From the NCBI GenBank assembly GCA_910585605.1, contig CAJUFL010000028.1:1-44862 (forward strand): a DNA stretch of 44,862 nucleotides, given 5' to 3'. Under the pieces are notes generated by a model. The model ran no database searches and had not been told where the DNA came from. It worked only from the letters and a program-made list of their open reading frames with translations. The DNA comes from an uncultured Lachnospiraceae bacterium (GTDB lineage: Bacteria > Bacillota > Clostridia > Lachnospirales > Lachnospiraceae). This document shows, piece by piece, positions 25,806 to 35,000 of the stretch (position 1 is its first letter; each line of letters starts with the position of its first letter). The position numbers and the translations under genes are program-made.

Positions 25806-25808
25806 CCT

Positions 25809-26003
25809 ATGAAGAATTTGAAAATGAAATCGGCCAGGGCTGCTCTCGATCTGTCCCAGCAGGATCTGGCAACCGCAGTAAATGTTTCCAGACAGACGAT
25901 TAATGCAATTGAAAAGGGGGATTACAATCCGACGATTAATCTTTGCAGGGCAATCTGCAAAGCACTTGGTAAGACGTTGGATGAATTATTCTGGGAAGAG
26001 TAG
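25809..26003 (+). CDS. Small XRE-family (YozG/Cro-like) transcriptional regulator
   Basis: 64 aa, essentially one helix-turn-helix: ARAALDLSQQDLATAVNVSR then TINAIEKGDYNPTINLCRAI, ending LGKTLDELFW. This minimal form is commonly paired with a small membrane protein in Firmicutes, as here with a 3-nt gap. It probably controls its own operon, perhaps through the inverted repeat at 24649-24697. Confidence 0.9.
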   Translation: MKNLKMKSARAALDLSQQDLATAVNVSRQTINAIEKGDYNPTINLCRAICKALGKTLDELFWEE

Positions 26004-26007
26004 ATAT

Positions 26008-26025
26008 CCCGCCGCAGGCGGCGGG
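26008..26025. terminator. GC-rich hairpin between convergent genes
   Basis: CCCGCCGC (26008-26015) pairs perfectly with GCGGCGGG (26018-26025) around a 2-nt loop, 5 nt after the XRE stop codon. A short GTTT follows on the plus strand. It could serve as a terminator for the plus operon. Confidence 0.55.
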
Positions 26026-26057
26026 AGTTTGATGGATAGTGATGATATTTATCAATG

Positions 26058-26903
26058 TTAGAGACGTTCCTTCTTATCCAGAATATCACATTTTTTCATA
26101 TACTGCCACAATACGATGAATACTAGAATAATAACAGTGATATTTAAAATGCAGCCCGTAAAAGAACCCACACCCTCTGGATCGATTAATGAATTACGGT
26201 ACCACATTGTATAATTTCCCAAAGTGATGGGGCAGACCCAGTAACAGGACAGGATCAGCAGACAGCAGGTGAAGATATATCCTATCTGTGGCTGAAAAAT
26301 AACTGCCAGAAGGTTTTGAAAAACAGAAATGGCAACAGAAGTCAGAATTGGCAGCAGAATCGTCATTTCCAATATCTGTGACTGCTTTAATCCTAAAATT
26401 TCCGATCTGGTATTTTCCCATATGTCGGCTGAAAGGGTAAAAGAAATATCTGCCTGCTTTATAATACAGAATAAAAATACAGTCATATACATAATCATAT
26501 AGCAGGTTAGCACATGCAGTATCATCCATATCAGTTTGCCGGCAAGCCAGCGAAGGCGGCTGCCACTGTAGAGAATTTTCATACGGCCGTAGCCGATCAG
26601 GTCCTCCGAAGGATAACTCCCCACTGACAGGGCGATAAACAGGTGGATTCCCAGCCAGTAGACGGGTATGGAAAAACGGGAATCAAGAGAAATTTCGTGA
26701 ATCATATCTCCTTGAAACAGGTAGAGGAGGTAATCAAAAAAATTGCCGTAACCCTCAATCATGTTATAGCCATGCAGGGCATGGAAATACTCATATGCCC
26801 CGTTGATACAGACCAGGACGATGGCAATCAGGAAAAGAAATGTCATTATCTGCTTTGCCGTTCCGTATTGTAAATCATGTTTAACCAGCCTAAATATCTT
26901 CAT
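26058..26903 (-). CDS. ABC-2 type membrane protein (last gene of the second secreted-protein/ABC operon)
   Basis: 281 aa, about six TM helices, no soluble domain. It follows the ATPase gene after 91 bp on the same strand and has an AAAGGA site 6 nt before the ATG. No strong family motif was seen, but size, topology and position fit an ABC-2 type permease or immunity-type permease partner of the upstream ATPase. Confidence 0.6.
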   Translation of the reverse strand: MKIFRLVKHDLQYGTAKQIMTFLFLIAIVLVCINGAYEYFHALHGYNMIEGYGNFFDYLLYLFQGDMIHEISLDSRFSIPVYWLGIHLFIALSVGSYPSEDLIGYGRMKILYSGSRLRWLAGKLIWMILHVLTCYMIMYMTVFLFCIIKQADISFTLSADIWENTRSEILGLKQSQILEMTILLPILTSVAISVFQNLLAVIFQPQIGYIFTCCLLILSCYWVCPITLGNYTMWYRNSLIDPEGVGSFTGCILNITVIILVFIVLWQYMKKCDILDKKERL

Positions 26904-26994
26904 AATATGTCCTTTCTTTGCAGCCGGCTTTGCATAAACTCTGCCTGCTGTGGATAATCATCAAATGTTATAGGAATTCGGGTTCCTGAAAAAC

Positions 26995-27636
26995 CTATGC
27001 ATCCAGCCGGTCAATGATGCGGCCGTTATCAATCACGTAGATTTCATCGGATAAATAATCCAGTTCTTCCTTATCATGGCAGGCAATGATGATCAGTTTG
27101 CCTTTATTCCTTAAATCATATAGGATCTGCCGTATTTTTTTAATTCCGTCTTCATCAATTGCATTGATAGGCTCATCCAGTATGATAATGTCGGGTTCCC
27201 CCATGATTGCGGCAGCAATTCCAAGCTTTTGGCGCATGCCCAGGGAATACTCCCTGAAAAGCCGTTTATCCTTCGGCGAGAGTCCGACTAATTCCAGAAC
27301 ATGATATAATTCTTTTTTACTTAGATGGCAGGATATATCGGAAAGCATTTTGAGGTTGCTGTATCCGGTGTATTCATTAAGAAATGAAGGATTTTCAATT
27401 AATATGCCGATGCTTGGGGGAAGGGATATATCCTTTCCTAATTTTTTTCCATCTATTTCTACATACCCCTTGTCAGGATAGATCAAGCCGGCGATAGCCC
27501 GCATCAGCATGGTTTTTCCACAGCCGTTCTGTCCTCGGAAACCGTATATTTTTCCGCTTTCCAATTCCAGGCTGATATCCTTTAATATGGTTCTTTTTTT
27601 TATGTATTTTGTATAATCATTTATAATAATTTTCAT
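26995..27636 (-). CDS. ABC transporter ATPase (ABC-2/antibiotic-export type)
   Basis: 213 aa. Start at 27636 (ATGAAA, with GGAGAG just upstream); the frame is open further, to 27810, but that part overlaps the preceding permease gene. Walker A is GQNGCGKTM, the signature is the variant YSLGMRQKLGIA, and Walker B is IIILDEP. A short ATPase of this kind normally works with ABC-2 permeases in lantibiotic immunity or peptide export. It lies 20 bp after the first permease and before the second. Confidence 0.85.
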   Translation of the reverse strand: MKIIINDYTKYIKKRTILKDISLELESGKIYGFRGQNGCGKTMLMRAIAGLIYPDKGYVEIDGKKLGKDISLPPSIGILIENPSFLNEYTGYSNLKMLSDISCHLSKKELYHVLELVGLSPKDKRLFREYSLGMRQKLGIAAAIMGEPDIIILDEPINAIDEDGIKKIRQILYDLRNKGKLIIIACHDKEELDYLSDEIYVIDNGRIIDRLDA

Positions 27637-27656
27637 AATGCTCTCCATTCCGCCCT

Positions 27657-28475
27657 TTATTCTCCTAAGATATCTTTTTTGCTCTTGTACACAACAAAGA
27701 TAAAATAAGTGATGATAATTCCGGCAGATACTGTAACGATAATAGGTTCCCATGCCAGTGCATAATCCTGGGCTTCGTTGATCATGCATAAGGGTGACCA
27801 TTTTGTACAATGAATCTGTTGTGCCAGCAGATCCCAGAATAGCAGGATAAATGCCGGGATGATCGTAATATAAAAGGTATTTTTAATAAATAAGCTTAGT
27901 ACCAGCGAGGTGCAGGCAAACAGCCCTCCGAACAGCACTGTAATCAGCCAGAATGCGAAGGTATATACCAATGGGTTGGAATAGTGCAAGTCCCCCATGA
28001 TTCCAGTCTGACTGATTACAGAAGTCAGCTGGAAAGACTGGGGAGTACCCACCGGAAAGAAAGCCGCCATGATAAAGAGGTTAATCATCAGCGGCAGCAG
28101 TACGGTGACGCTGCCTGAGAGATACGTAACCAGATACCGCACCGCATAAATCTGTCCCTTTTTCTTCCGCACTGCCAGCTGGTTCAGATAGCCGGAATGG
28201 GCATCCGTAAAATGGCTGGTGGAAAAGGGCAGAGCGGCAAGGACCGGCAGCAGCCAGTAGTATATCGCATGCCAGACAAGCACATAGTCCTCGCCAAGAT
28301 AGCTCTCCGTCAGCAGAAGGTAACTGGGGTCGACTCCTGCCTTCTTCAGCCCGTTAATATAGAGAAAGAATTGTATGGCATGGGCAGCAGCGATCCCGAT
28401 CCCCATCACCAAAGCCGTTTTGAATCCTTTCGAGCGGAAACAGCGCCTGATTTCTAAAACAAATAGTTCTTTCAT
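27657..28475 (-). CDS. ABC-2 type permease
   Basis: 272 aa, about six TM helices, with an N-terminal RRCFRSKGFKTALVMG segment typical of ABC-2 permeases and a central FSTSHFTDAHSGYLNQL loop. AGGAGG precedes the ATG, which overlaps the stop codon of the upstream 478-aa gene by 4 bp. It should form the channel with the ATPase at 26995 and perhaps the protein at 26058. Confidence 0.75.
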   Translation of the reverse strand: MKELFVLEIRRCFRSKGFKTALVMGIGIAAAHAIQFFLYINGLKKAGVDPSYLLLTESYLGEDYVLVWHAIYYWLLPVLAALPFSTSHFTDAHSGYLNQLAVRKKKGQIYAVRYLVTYLSGSVTVLLPLMINLFIMAAFFPVGTPQSFQLTSVISQTGIMGDLHYSNPLVYTFAFWLITVLFGGLFACTSLVLSLFIKNTFYITIIPAFILLFWDLLAQQIHCTKWSPLCMINEAQDYALAWEPIIVTVSAGIIITYFIFVVYKSKKDILGE

Positions 28476-29908
28476 GGCTCCTCCTTTGTTCTATTGCTCC
28501 CTAACCGGAACTCCAGCTTATCCAGGTCATACAGCGGTATGGACTGGTCGTGGTAGCCTTGGATTGCGGAAAAGGAACGGTTTGTTGCGAGATAAAAGTG
28601 GTCGCCGCTGCTGACATAGGGAGCCCAGCGTTCCGGGTCTGCCCATTCGTCTATGACAAAGCCGACGGTGGTTTCCAGCTTTTCCCCCGGCTGCATAAAA
28701 TACCAGGGAAAGTAGTGGATCCTGTCATCGTCGAGCTCTTCCCGCTCCCTGTAATGGGATTTGTCAAAATAGCACCAGGAGGTGCCGCCCGAAGCACCGC
28801 AGTGTTCATTGATTGGATTGGCAGGGATTTGATATAATTCCAGACAATCCCTTTCCGATGCATTGATCACGTATGGGTCATCACGGTAGCTTGTGATCTC
28901 ATAGCGGATAAAGACATAGGCAAGATCGTCTCCTAAGATATCATAGGTGGAAGGATCAGCGGAGAAGTCGCTTTCTGCAATGGGCACCCTTGTCCGGATC
29001 CAGCACCCCATATCCTCCAGGCATTCCGGAAAAAGGGCTGGGTCATCGGTTGCCACTGCGGAAAGCACCTTATAGCCGATGCCGTTGATGAAGAACTCCT
29101 CCCCCATTGCAGTAATATGTTTTTTGGTGTCATCCGGGATGTTCTCCCCCTCCGGTGGGCCCTGTCTGTGAATGAGAGACATATCAATAGCATACTGTCC
29201 GTTCTCTTCCCGTGTGGTGGTGCTATCCCCGGTACTGCCCGCCAAAACGGCAGCCAGTTCCTCTTCTTCGGCATTGGTTGCGGCTGCTTCCCGGAGTTCG
29301 CCCAGCATTCCCTCGTATACCACCGTTTTCTTTTCCTCCACGACTTCAAGGACATAACGGAAATCCTCTTCAGCGAGCCTGTTCCATCTGTCCTCTGGTA
29401 CTTTTGATGGGGAGACTGTGGTCCAGAAAATGATTTCGGAGGAATCCCCCGGTTCCAGTATGCCGCCTTTTTCACGATAGAGCGTACCCATTGAAAAGCT
29501 GGTAGGGTCCGTACCGCCATACCAGGCGCCGTTTTTGAAGCCGTAACAGAAGAAGCTGGGGTCGTCGTTAAAATCTATGGCAGAGTCCCGGTTGTTGGTG
29601 ACGGAAAGAACCACACACAGTATTTTTGGAATACCCGCTTCTTTGGCAACTTCTTTTTCCATGTACAGGGTTCTGGTCAGGTTATATTGTTCATATTCTT
29701 TCCAGAAGGCAGCGATATCATAGATTCCGCTGTCTGCTGCCCTGACTTCCAGCCCGTTGATATCGGCAGTCTGTCCCGGTTCAATCTGGATAAACTGGTG
29801 TTTGTCCCGGTACTGTCTGTTTACGGAAAGCACAGCATATCCCCATAATATGACCAGACAGAGGATTCCAGCGGAAAAAACGATACGCAGTGTTTTTCTT
29901 CGCTTCAT
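28472..29908 (-). CDS. Single-TM extracytoplasmic protein, possibly DUF5028-like
   Basis: 478 aa. One N-terminal TM (about 9-27), then two related external halves: each opens with an ING-led strand (INGLEVRA; INGIGYKV) and contains a long beta-rich domain with a (V/I)-x-(L/Y)-x-(V/I)-T core. This resembles Lachnospiraceae DUF5027/DUF5028-type proteins, but I cannot confirm the family. AAGGGG lies 9 nt before the ATG. The DNA is clearly GC-richer (about 52-60% in sampled 60-bp lines) than most of the window. It stands between the small secreted protein and the ABC permease, as the 170-aa gene does in the 15-19 kb cluster. Confidence 0.6.
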   Translation of the reverse strand: MKRRKTLRIVFSAGILCLVILWGYAVLSVNRQYRDKHQFIQIEPGQTADINGLEVRAADSGIYDIAAFWKEYEQYNLTRTLYMEKEVAKEAGIPKILCVVLSVTNNRDSAIDFNDDPSFFCYGFKNGAWYGGTDPTSFSMGTLYREKGGILEPGDSSEIIFWTTVSPSKVPEDRWNRLAEEDFRYVLEVVEEKKTVVYEGMLGELREAAATNAEEEELAAVLAGSTGDSTTTREENGQYAIDMSLIHRQGPPEGENIPDDTKKHITAMGEEFFINGIGYKVLSAVATDDPALFPECLEDMGCWIRTRVPIAESDFSADPSTYDILGDDLAYVFIRYEITSYRDDPYVINASERDCLELYQIPANPINEHCGASGGTSWCYFDKSHYREREELDDDRIHYFPWYFMQPGEKLETTVGFVIDEWADPERWAPYVSSGDHFYLATNRSFSAIQGYHDQSIPLYDLDKLEFRLGSNRTKEEP

Positions 29909-29926
29909 ATGTCAGACCCCTTCCGG

Positions 29927-30346
29927 CTAGTAAATGGTTCCAGTTCCCCTGGAATCCACGCTCCACTCCCCTTTGCAGATGGTGTTGTCCTTCTGGGTCC
30001 TTTCCAGCCTTAATGCACCGTAGGTATCGCCTTTTTCCTTGACGTAATTGGTGATATAGCCGCGTGTGCCTACAGGAATCTTAAATCTTCCGGAACGGCT
30101 CAGGCTGTCAGTTTTGCTTGTGGTTTTAGAACCGTATACCGTAGCATAAGTGGCATGCCCGGATTCAGGGTGGCAGTATACTTTGCTTGTATCAGCCTTC
30201 TTTCGGAATGCGGTCCAGTATTCCGGACTCTGGCAGGAATAAGACCATGCAATGTCTGTGCTGTCTGCCAGGCTCACGGTTCCAACTAACATACAGCATA
30301 CGGCTGCCAAAAACAATAATCCTTTTCTTAAAAATCCTTCTCTCAT
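29927..30346 (-). CDS. Small secreted protein, DUF2712-like
   Basis: 139 aa from the third of three tandem ATGs, chosen because it is 8 nt from GGAGG; the first ATG at 30352 is only 2 nt away. A signal peptide (about 1-28, ending SLA-D) is followed by a roughly 110-aa mature domain ending with a GYITNYVKEKGDTYGALRL-type segment and EWSVDSRG. The pattern recalls DUF2712 secreted proteins, which accompany bacteriocin-associated ABC genes. It heads an operon of single-TM protein, permease, ATPase and membrane protein. Function inferred from context only. Confidence 0.55.
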   Translation of the reverse strand: MREGFLRKGLLFLAAVCCMLVGTVSLADSTDIAWSYSCQSPEYWTAFRKKADTSKVYCHPESGHATYATVYGSKTTSKTDSLSRSGRFKIPVGTRGYITNYVKEKGDTYGALRLERTQKDNTICKGEWSVDSRGTGTIY

Positions 30347-30390
30347 CATCATTACCTCCGTTTTGATTTTATACTAGTGCTTTGCTGAAT

Positions 30391-30428
30391 AAAGATTACT
30401 GACTAACTATGGAAAAATGGTAATCTTT
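30391..30428. promoter_or_regulatory. Inverted repeat upstream of the DUF2712-like operon
   Basis: AAAGATTAC (30391-30399) and GTAATCTTT (30420-30428) are exact reverse complements with a 20-nt spacer. Pairing extends imperfectly outward (GCTTTGCTGAAT versus AGTAAAGTATACTA). It sits 45-80 bp upstream of the minus-strand start codons and may be an operator. Confidence 0.4.
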
Positions 30429-30495
30429 AGTAAAGTATACTAATGGTGATTACATTTGTCAAATACTTTTTAGTAATTTATAGTTTATTGATGCA

Positions 30496-30885
30496 TTACT
30501 TGTTGTTATTTTGGGAAAAACGCAGATGCTCTTTCAAGAGTTCTTTATACAGAATTTCTGCACTCCAGGATACATTATGGGGAGTCAGAACAGCTTTTAG
30601 ATTAATGGGCGGGATGAAGGATTCCCTGCATTTAGCAAGAAATGTATCCACCATATTTGAATCCATGCCGGAAAATACCAGCATTTCTGACGGAAAGTCA
30701 GGACCCTGATAAACGGTGTTTTCTCTGTTGAAACCTTTGATACCTGCAAGATATCCCAACTTCTGTTTATAAGAAGAGGACTTAATTTTTACAGGCTGTA
30801 ATTTGAGACTGCGGCAGACTGATTCAATCTGTTTCGTCTTTTCTGGTTTTACGTGAAATAAAAGGATCTTTGCGTTACTTGCCAT
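30496..30885 (-). CDS. DUF3783 family protein
   Basis: 129 aa, soluble, no signal. The order of features fits the Clostridia-specific DUF3783 family: an N-terminal ILLFHV strand, the helix KTKQIESVCRSLKL, the middle segment EMLVFSGMD, and the C-terminal PPINLKAVLTPHNVSWS with a helix after it. The function of the family is unknown. It is transcribed away from the CAP-protein gene and shares the intergenic region 30886-31121 with it. Confidence 0.7.
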   Translation of the reverse strand: MASNAKILLFHVKPEKTKQIESVCRSLKLQPVKIKSSSYKQKLGYLAGIKGFNRENTVYQGPDFPSEMLVFSGMDSNMVDTFLAKCRESFIPPINLKAVLTPHNVSWSAEILYKELLKEHLRFSQNNNK

Positions 30886-30970
30886 TTTTTTAGCTTCCTT
30901 TCTGCTACATCATATTGTTTTTTGTATAATATTACCATAAAGTTTGGCTATTTTCACGGAAAAAAATTCA

Positions 30971-31014
30971 TTGTGCACAAAGTATATAATTGTTATAATG
31001 AAAATGATTATAAC
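30971..31014 (+). promoter_or_regulatory. Promoter with its -10 box inside a perfect dyad
   Basis: TTGTGC (30971-30976), a 17-bp spacer and TATAAT (30994-30999) form a promoter pointing at the CAP-protein gene. The -10 box is part of GTTATAAT (30992-30999), which is an exact inverted repeat of ATTATAAC (31007-31014) across a 7-nt spacer. A protein binding the dyad would cover the -10 box and start site, so repression is the simplest reading. The AT-rich dyad is only loosely like a Fur box. Confidence 0.55.
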
Positions 31015-31121
31015 TATGTGTAATAGATTTTGATATTTTATGATGTTTTGATATCTGACGTGACAAACAAAGTATTTACGAGGGATATAAGGAGAATTAT
31101 AGATAGGCGGTGATAATAATA

Positions 31122-32012
31122 ATGAAACTATATCAGAAAATCAAATATATGACAGGAGTACTGGCGGTTTGTCTTGTTGTTTTGCTTTTTTCCATGCAGA
31201 CAGAGGCGGCTGCTTCTAAGACTGTACAGGGAATCTGCAATTATGATGATGCTTATCAGGTGCTAAAGCAGGTGAATAAGGAACGGAGCAAGGCAGGGGC
31301 AGGAAGTCTTACTATGGATAAGGAGCTGCTGGACGCTGCTATGATGAGGGCTGCGGAATGTACAGTTGATTTTAGTCACACCAGACCGAACGGAACGGAT
31401 TGTTTTACAGCCAGTGGCAAGATGTATGGTGAGAACATTGCATTGGGATACGGAACACCAGAAGCAGTTATGAAAGGCTGGATGAATTCAGAAGGCCATA
31501 AAAAGAACATCCTGAACAAGGAATATAACTCTATTGGAATTGGCTGCTTTGTGATAAATGGGTCCAAATACTGGGTCCAGTGTTTCGGCTTTGTCAAGGC
31601 AGAATCAGTGTCCAATCCGGGTAATTGTAAAAGTGTTTATAGAGTGTCTTTAAGTGCTTCCGAGGAAACTGTGTTAGTGAAGACCGGAGAGGAGAATGGC
31701 AATTCATTGCAGTCTGGAATATCCGGCTTCAAGGTTAAAGCAGGTAAGAAGAAACTGACTTTAACATGGAAGAAAAAGAAGGGTGTTGATGGATACCGCA
31801 TTCAGATATCAACGGATAAAGCATTTAAAAAATCACAGACCTATACTGTAAAGTCAGGGATAACAAAGAAAACAATTAAAAAATACAAAGGAAAACGGTT
31901 AAAAACAGGAAAAAAATATTATGTAAGGATTTGTGCCTATATAAAAGGTACAGGAGCGAACAGGGAAAGACGCTATAGTAAATGGCAAAGTATCAGCCGG
32001 AAAGTTAAGTAG
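31122..32012 (+). CDS. Secreted CAP/SCP-domain protein with a C-terminal basic Fn3 domain
   Basis: 296 aa from ATG 31122; a GTG at 31110 is an alternative and the ribosome site is not decisive. A signal peptide (about 1-30, TEAAA) is followed by a CAP domain (about 42-150). Its conserved pieces are VNKERSKAG, FSHTRPNGTDCF, GENIALGYGTPEAVMKGWM, SEGHKKNILN and IGIGCF, matching bacterial YkwD-type proteins. A lysine-rich Fn3-like domain (about 197-296) ends with a YYVRICAY strand and a basic tail. CAP domains of bacteria are secreted and of uncertain activity. It stands 75 bp upstream of the GH9 gene and may share its transcript. Confidence 0.85.
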   Translation: MKLYQKIKYMTGVLAVCLVVLLFSMQTEAAASKTVQGICNYDDAYQVLKQVNKERSKAGAGSLTMDKELLDAAMMRAAECTVDFSHTRPNGTDCFTASGKMYGENIALGYGTPEAVMKGWMNSEGHKKNILNKEYNSIGIGCFVINGSKYWVQCFGFVKAESVSNPGNCKSVYRVSLSASEETVLVKTGEENGNSLQSGISGFKVKAGKKKLTLTWKKKKGVDGYRIQISTDKAFKKSQTYTVKSGITKKTIKKYKGKRLKTGKKYYVRICAYIKGTGANRERRYSKWQSISRKVK

Positions 32013-32087
32013 CAGGACAGGCAGATTTAAAGACGGGTAAAAGGTGCTGTGAGCAGAATTGGCTGAAAATCGGGAAGGAGATTATTT

Positions 32088-35000
32088 ATGAAACAAAGGG
32101 GAAATGCAGGAAAAGCGGAACGTGCCGGTGCATGGCTGCTCACATTTGTAATGCTGTTAAGCCTTGTGATGGTGCCGGCTGGGAAGGTGGAAGCAGCGGG
32201 AGATATTGAGCTAAGTGTTACTACCGGAATCGGACAACAGCTGGGAGATGCGAATAACAATGCGGAGATTGAAATAGCGAAACCGTCAGGTTATGCTACA
32301 ATTCAGTCTTTGCTGGATGCAGGATTTACAAAGATTCAGATTGATTACAAAATATCTGGCTATACAAAAGGTGGAAGCGGGACACCGGGTATGCAGCCGT
32401 ACTATGCTTATGGTAGTGATTGGACTTATTATACAGGTAGCGTTTGGAAAAATATTGCTGATGGTGAAACCGGAACAGTGGTGCTTCCGTTAACAGGAGG
32501 CAACGGAAAATCAGATACATTGCAAAGGTTTGGTTTGCAGATTTGTAATGTTTCTACTGTAACTCTGGAGAGCGTGTCTGCAAAATTAATAGCAGGTGAT
32601 TCTGCTGGAGGGTCTGGTGGAGGTGGCACAACTGATTTTGGAATAGAAAGAGATTATTCATCAGGTTTAGATATTACAGTCTCAAATCAGGGAGAGCCTT
32701 CAAATGATTGGTCAGGATTTGATATAGCTTTTAATAATAATTCAGGTTCTGTTATTTGTGATTGGATTGTAAAATTACAGGTTCCGAGTGGGGCGGCAAG
32801 CGCATTTAAATGTTGGAATGCTACCTTTTTAGTTGATGGAGATATCATTTACATGTATCCAATGCAATCAGGGAAAAATGCAGTGATTCAGCCAGGAAAA
32901 TTGGGGGCAGATGTACCAGGAGGTGGATTTGGCGGCAAGTACGTTGATGCAGGCAGTATTCAGGTTTTGGGAGTATATTTTAATAAGGGCAATACATCTT
33001 CCTATGATTACTCATCAGGAAATACCAATGATGAAACTGGCGGAGGGGGTAATAGTGGCAGTTCCACAACGGATACGTCTACTAATAAAGATTTAGATGT
33101 AGAATATAATTATGCAAAGCTATTACAGGAATCCCTCTATTTTTATGATGCAAATATGTGCGGAAAATTAGAAGGGAAATGTGGGATTGGCTGGCGTGGA
33201 AATTGTCATATATATGATGCAAATATTTCTACTACAATTAACGGAGTAACATATAAAATAGATGCGTCAGGAGGTTTTCATGATGCGGGGGATCATGTGA
33301 AATTTGGATTACCGCAGGGTTATGCAGCATCTATGTTGGGAATGAGTTACTATCAGTTCCCTGATGCATATGAGGAGAATGGCTTGACACCACATTTACA
33401 GACAATTACAGATTATTTTTGCGATTACTTTAAGAGATGTACTGTGTATAACAGTGCAAAGAAGGTGGTAGGATTTTGCTATCAGGTTGGTGAGGGCAAT
33501 TCTGACCATGGTGTGTGGAGTGCACCGGAAACACAGACACTAAATCGTCCAGCATATTTTGCCACTGCTGCAAATCCGGCAACAGACGAGGTCAGCGTGG
33601 CGATTGCAGCACTTGCTATCAATTATATGAATTTTAAAAATGTTGAGGATTTACAGATTGCGAAGGATTTGTTTGCTTTTGTACAAAACAATAGCAAGTC
33701 GTGTGCAACGGAAGGGGCGTCCGGTTTTTATGATTCAGCGTCATGGCAGGACGATTATGCGTTGGCAGCCAGTGCACTGTGGAAAGCAACAGGGGATTCT
33801 AGCTATAAGTCAATATATGACGCCAATAAGAGCGGAGTGAATCAATATTGGGTATTAGACTGGGCAAATTCCGGTGCAATGGCATCTATGCTGGCGGGAG
33901 ATTCTGCCACCCTTGCCAGCATTACAGATGTATGCAAAGGAAAACCAACGATAGATAGCATTTTCCATTGCGTGAGTGATTGGGGTTCCTGTCGATATAG
34001 TGCGGCGGAGCAGTTTACCGGTCTGGCATATGATAAGATGACAAATTCCAGCAAGTATACAGCGTGGGCGGCAAGTCAGATGAATTATATGATAGGAGAT
34101 AATCCCAATAAACGTTGTTTTATTGTAGGTTATAATGAGAATTCCAGCAAATATCCGCATCACAGGGCGGCATCACGTTCTAATGACGCAGGTCAGATTA
34201 ATCAGGAGCATTATACATTATTGGGTGCTTTGGTCGGTGGACCGGGTAGTAATGGTACCTATAAAGATGACCAAAATGATTACCATTGCAATGAGGTGGC
34301 ACTGGATTATAATGCAGGATTAGTAGGTGCTGCTGCGGGGTTGTATCATGTTTATAAGAATGCGACAAGTACTTATCTGTCGTATGCAAAGGAAACGACT
34401 ACAAATTTTGGTACTACTCTGGCATCCGAAGAAGAGCTTACAGCAATGGGTGTCACCAAGTATTATGGCAGCTCATCAAGTGTAGCTGTGGAATCGGTTG
34501 TTTTAGATAAGGAATTGTTGACATTGCAGGTTGGTGCAGAAAAAACATTGACGGCTACAGTGACACCAGAAGGGGCTTCAATAGTATCATGGAAATCCTC
34601 AAATACAGAGGTTGTGACGGTGAAAAATGGTGTGGTAACAGGTATCGGTGCGGGCGAAGCAACGATTACGGCAACTGCAGGAGGGAAGTCCGTTGTTTGT
34701 CAGGTGACTGTAACTCCACTACCGGTTGCAGTCTTAAATGCAGATGCTCTTTCTGTTACTGGAGTAACCTATGGAGATAATAAAGCCGTTGGTGAAGTAT
34801 CAATAATAAATTCCGGTGATGGAATTGCAGGTCCTGTATCTGCAGCTTTCAAATCTGGAATAAATTCAGATTTTAGCTTAATTACAGGGCAAATAGAAGC
34901 AATAATGCCAGGTGATACGAGGAATATTACAGTACTTCCGAAAAGTAATTTGGCAGCGGGGCAATATAAGGATGTGCTTATTGTATCTTATTTTGATGGA

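Noticed and set aside
28933..29520. 195-aa minus-strand frame within the 478-aa gene
   Set aside because: It is a shifted frame of the same strand in a GC-rich segment, where chance open frames are common; it has no recognisable domain.
30992..31014. Fur box
   Set aside because: The dyad is AT-rich like Fur sites, but the 7-nt spacer and arm sequence do not fit the GATAATGATAATCATTATC arrangement well, and no iron gene is adjacent.
32088..33100. Cellulosome component with dockerin or cohesin
   Set aside because: No dockerin calcium-loop pair or cohesin pattern could be found in the GH9 protein or its neighbours.
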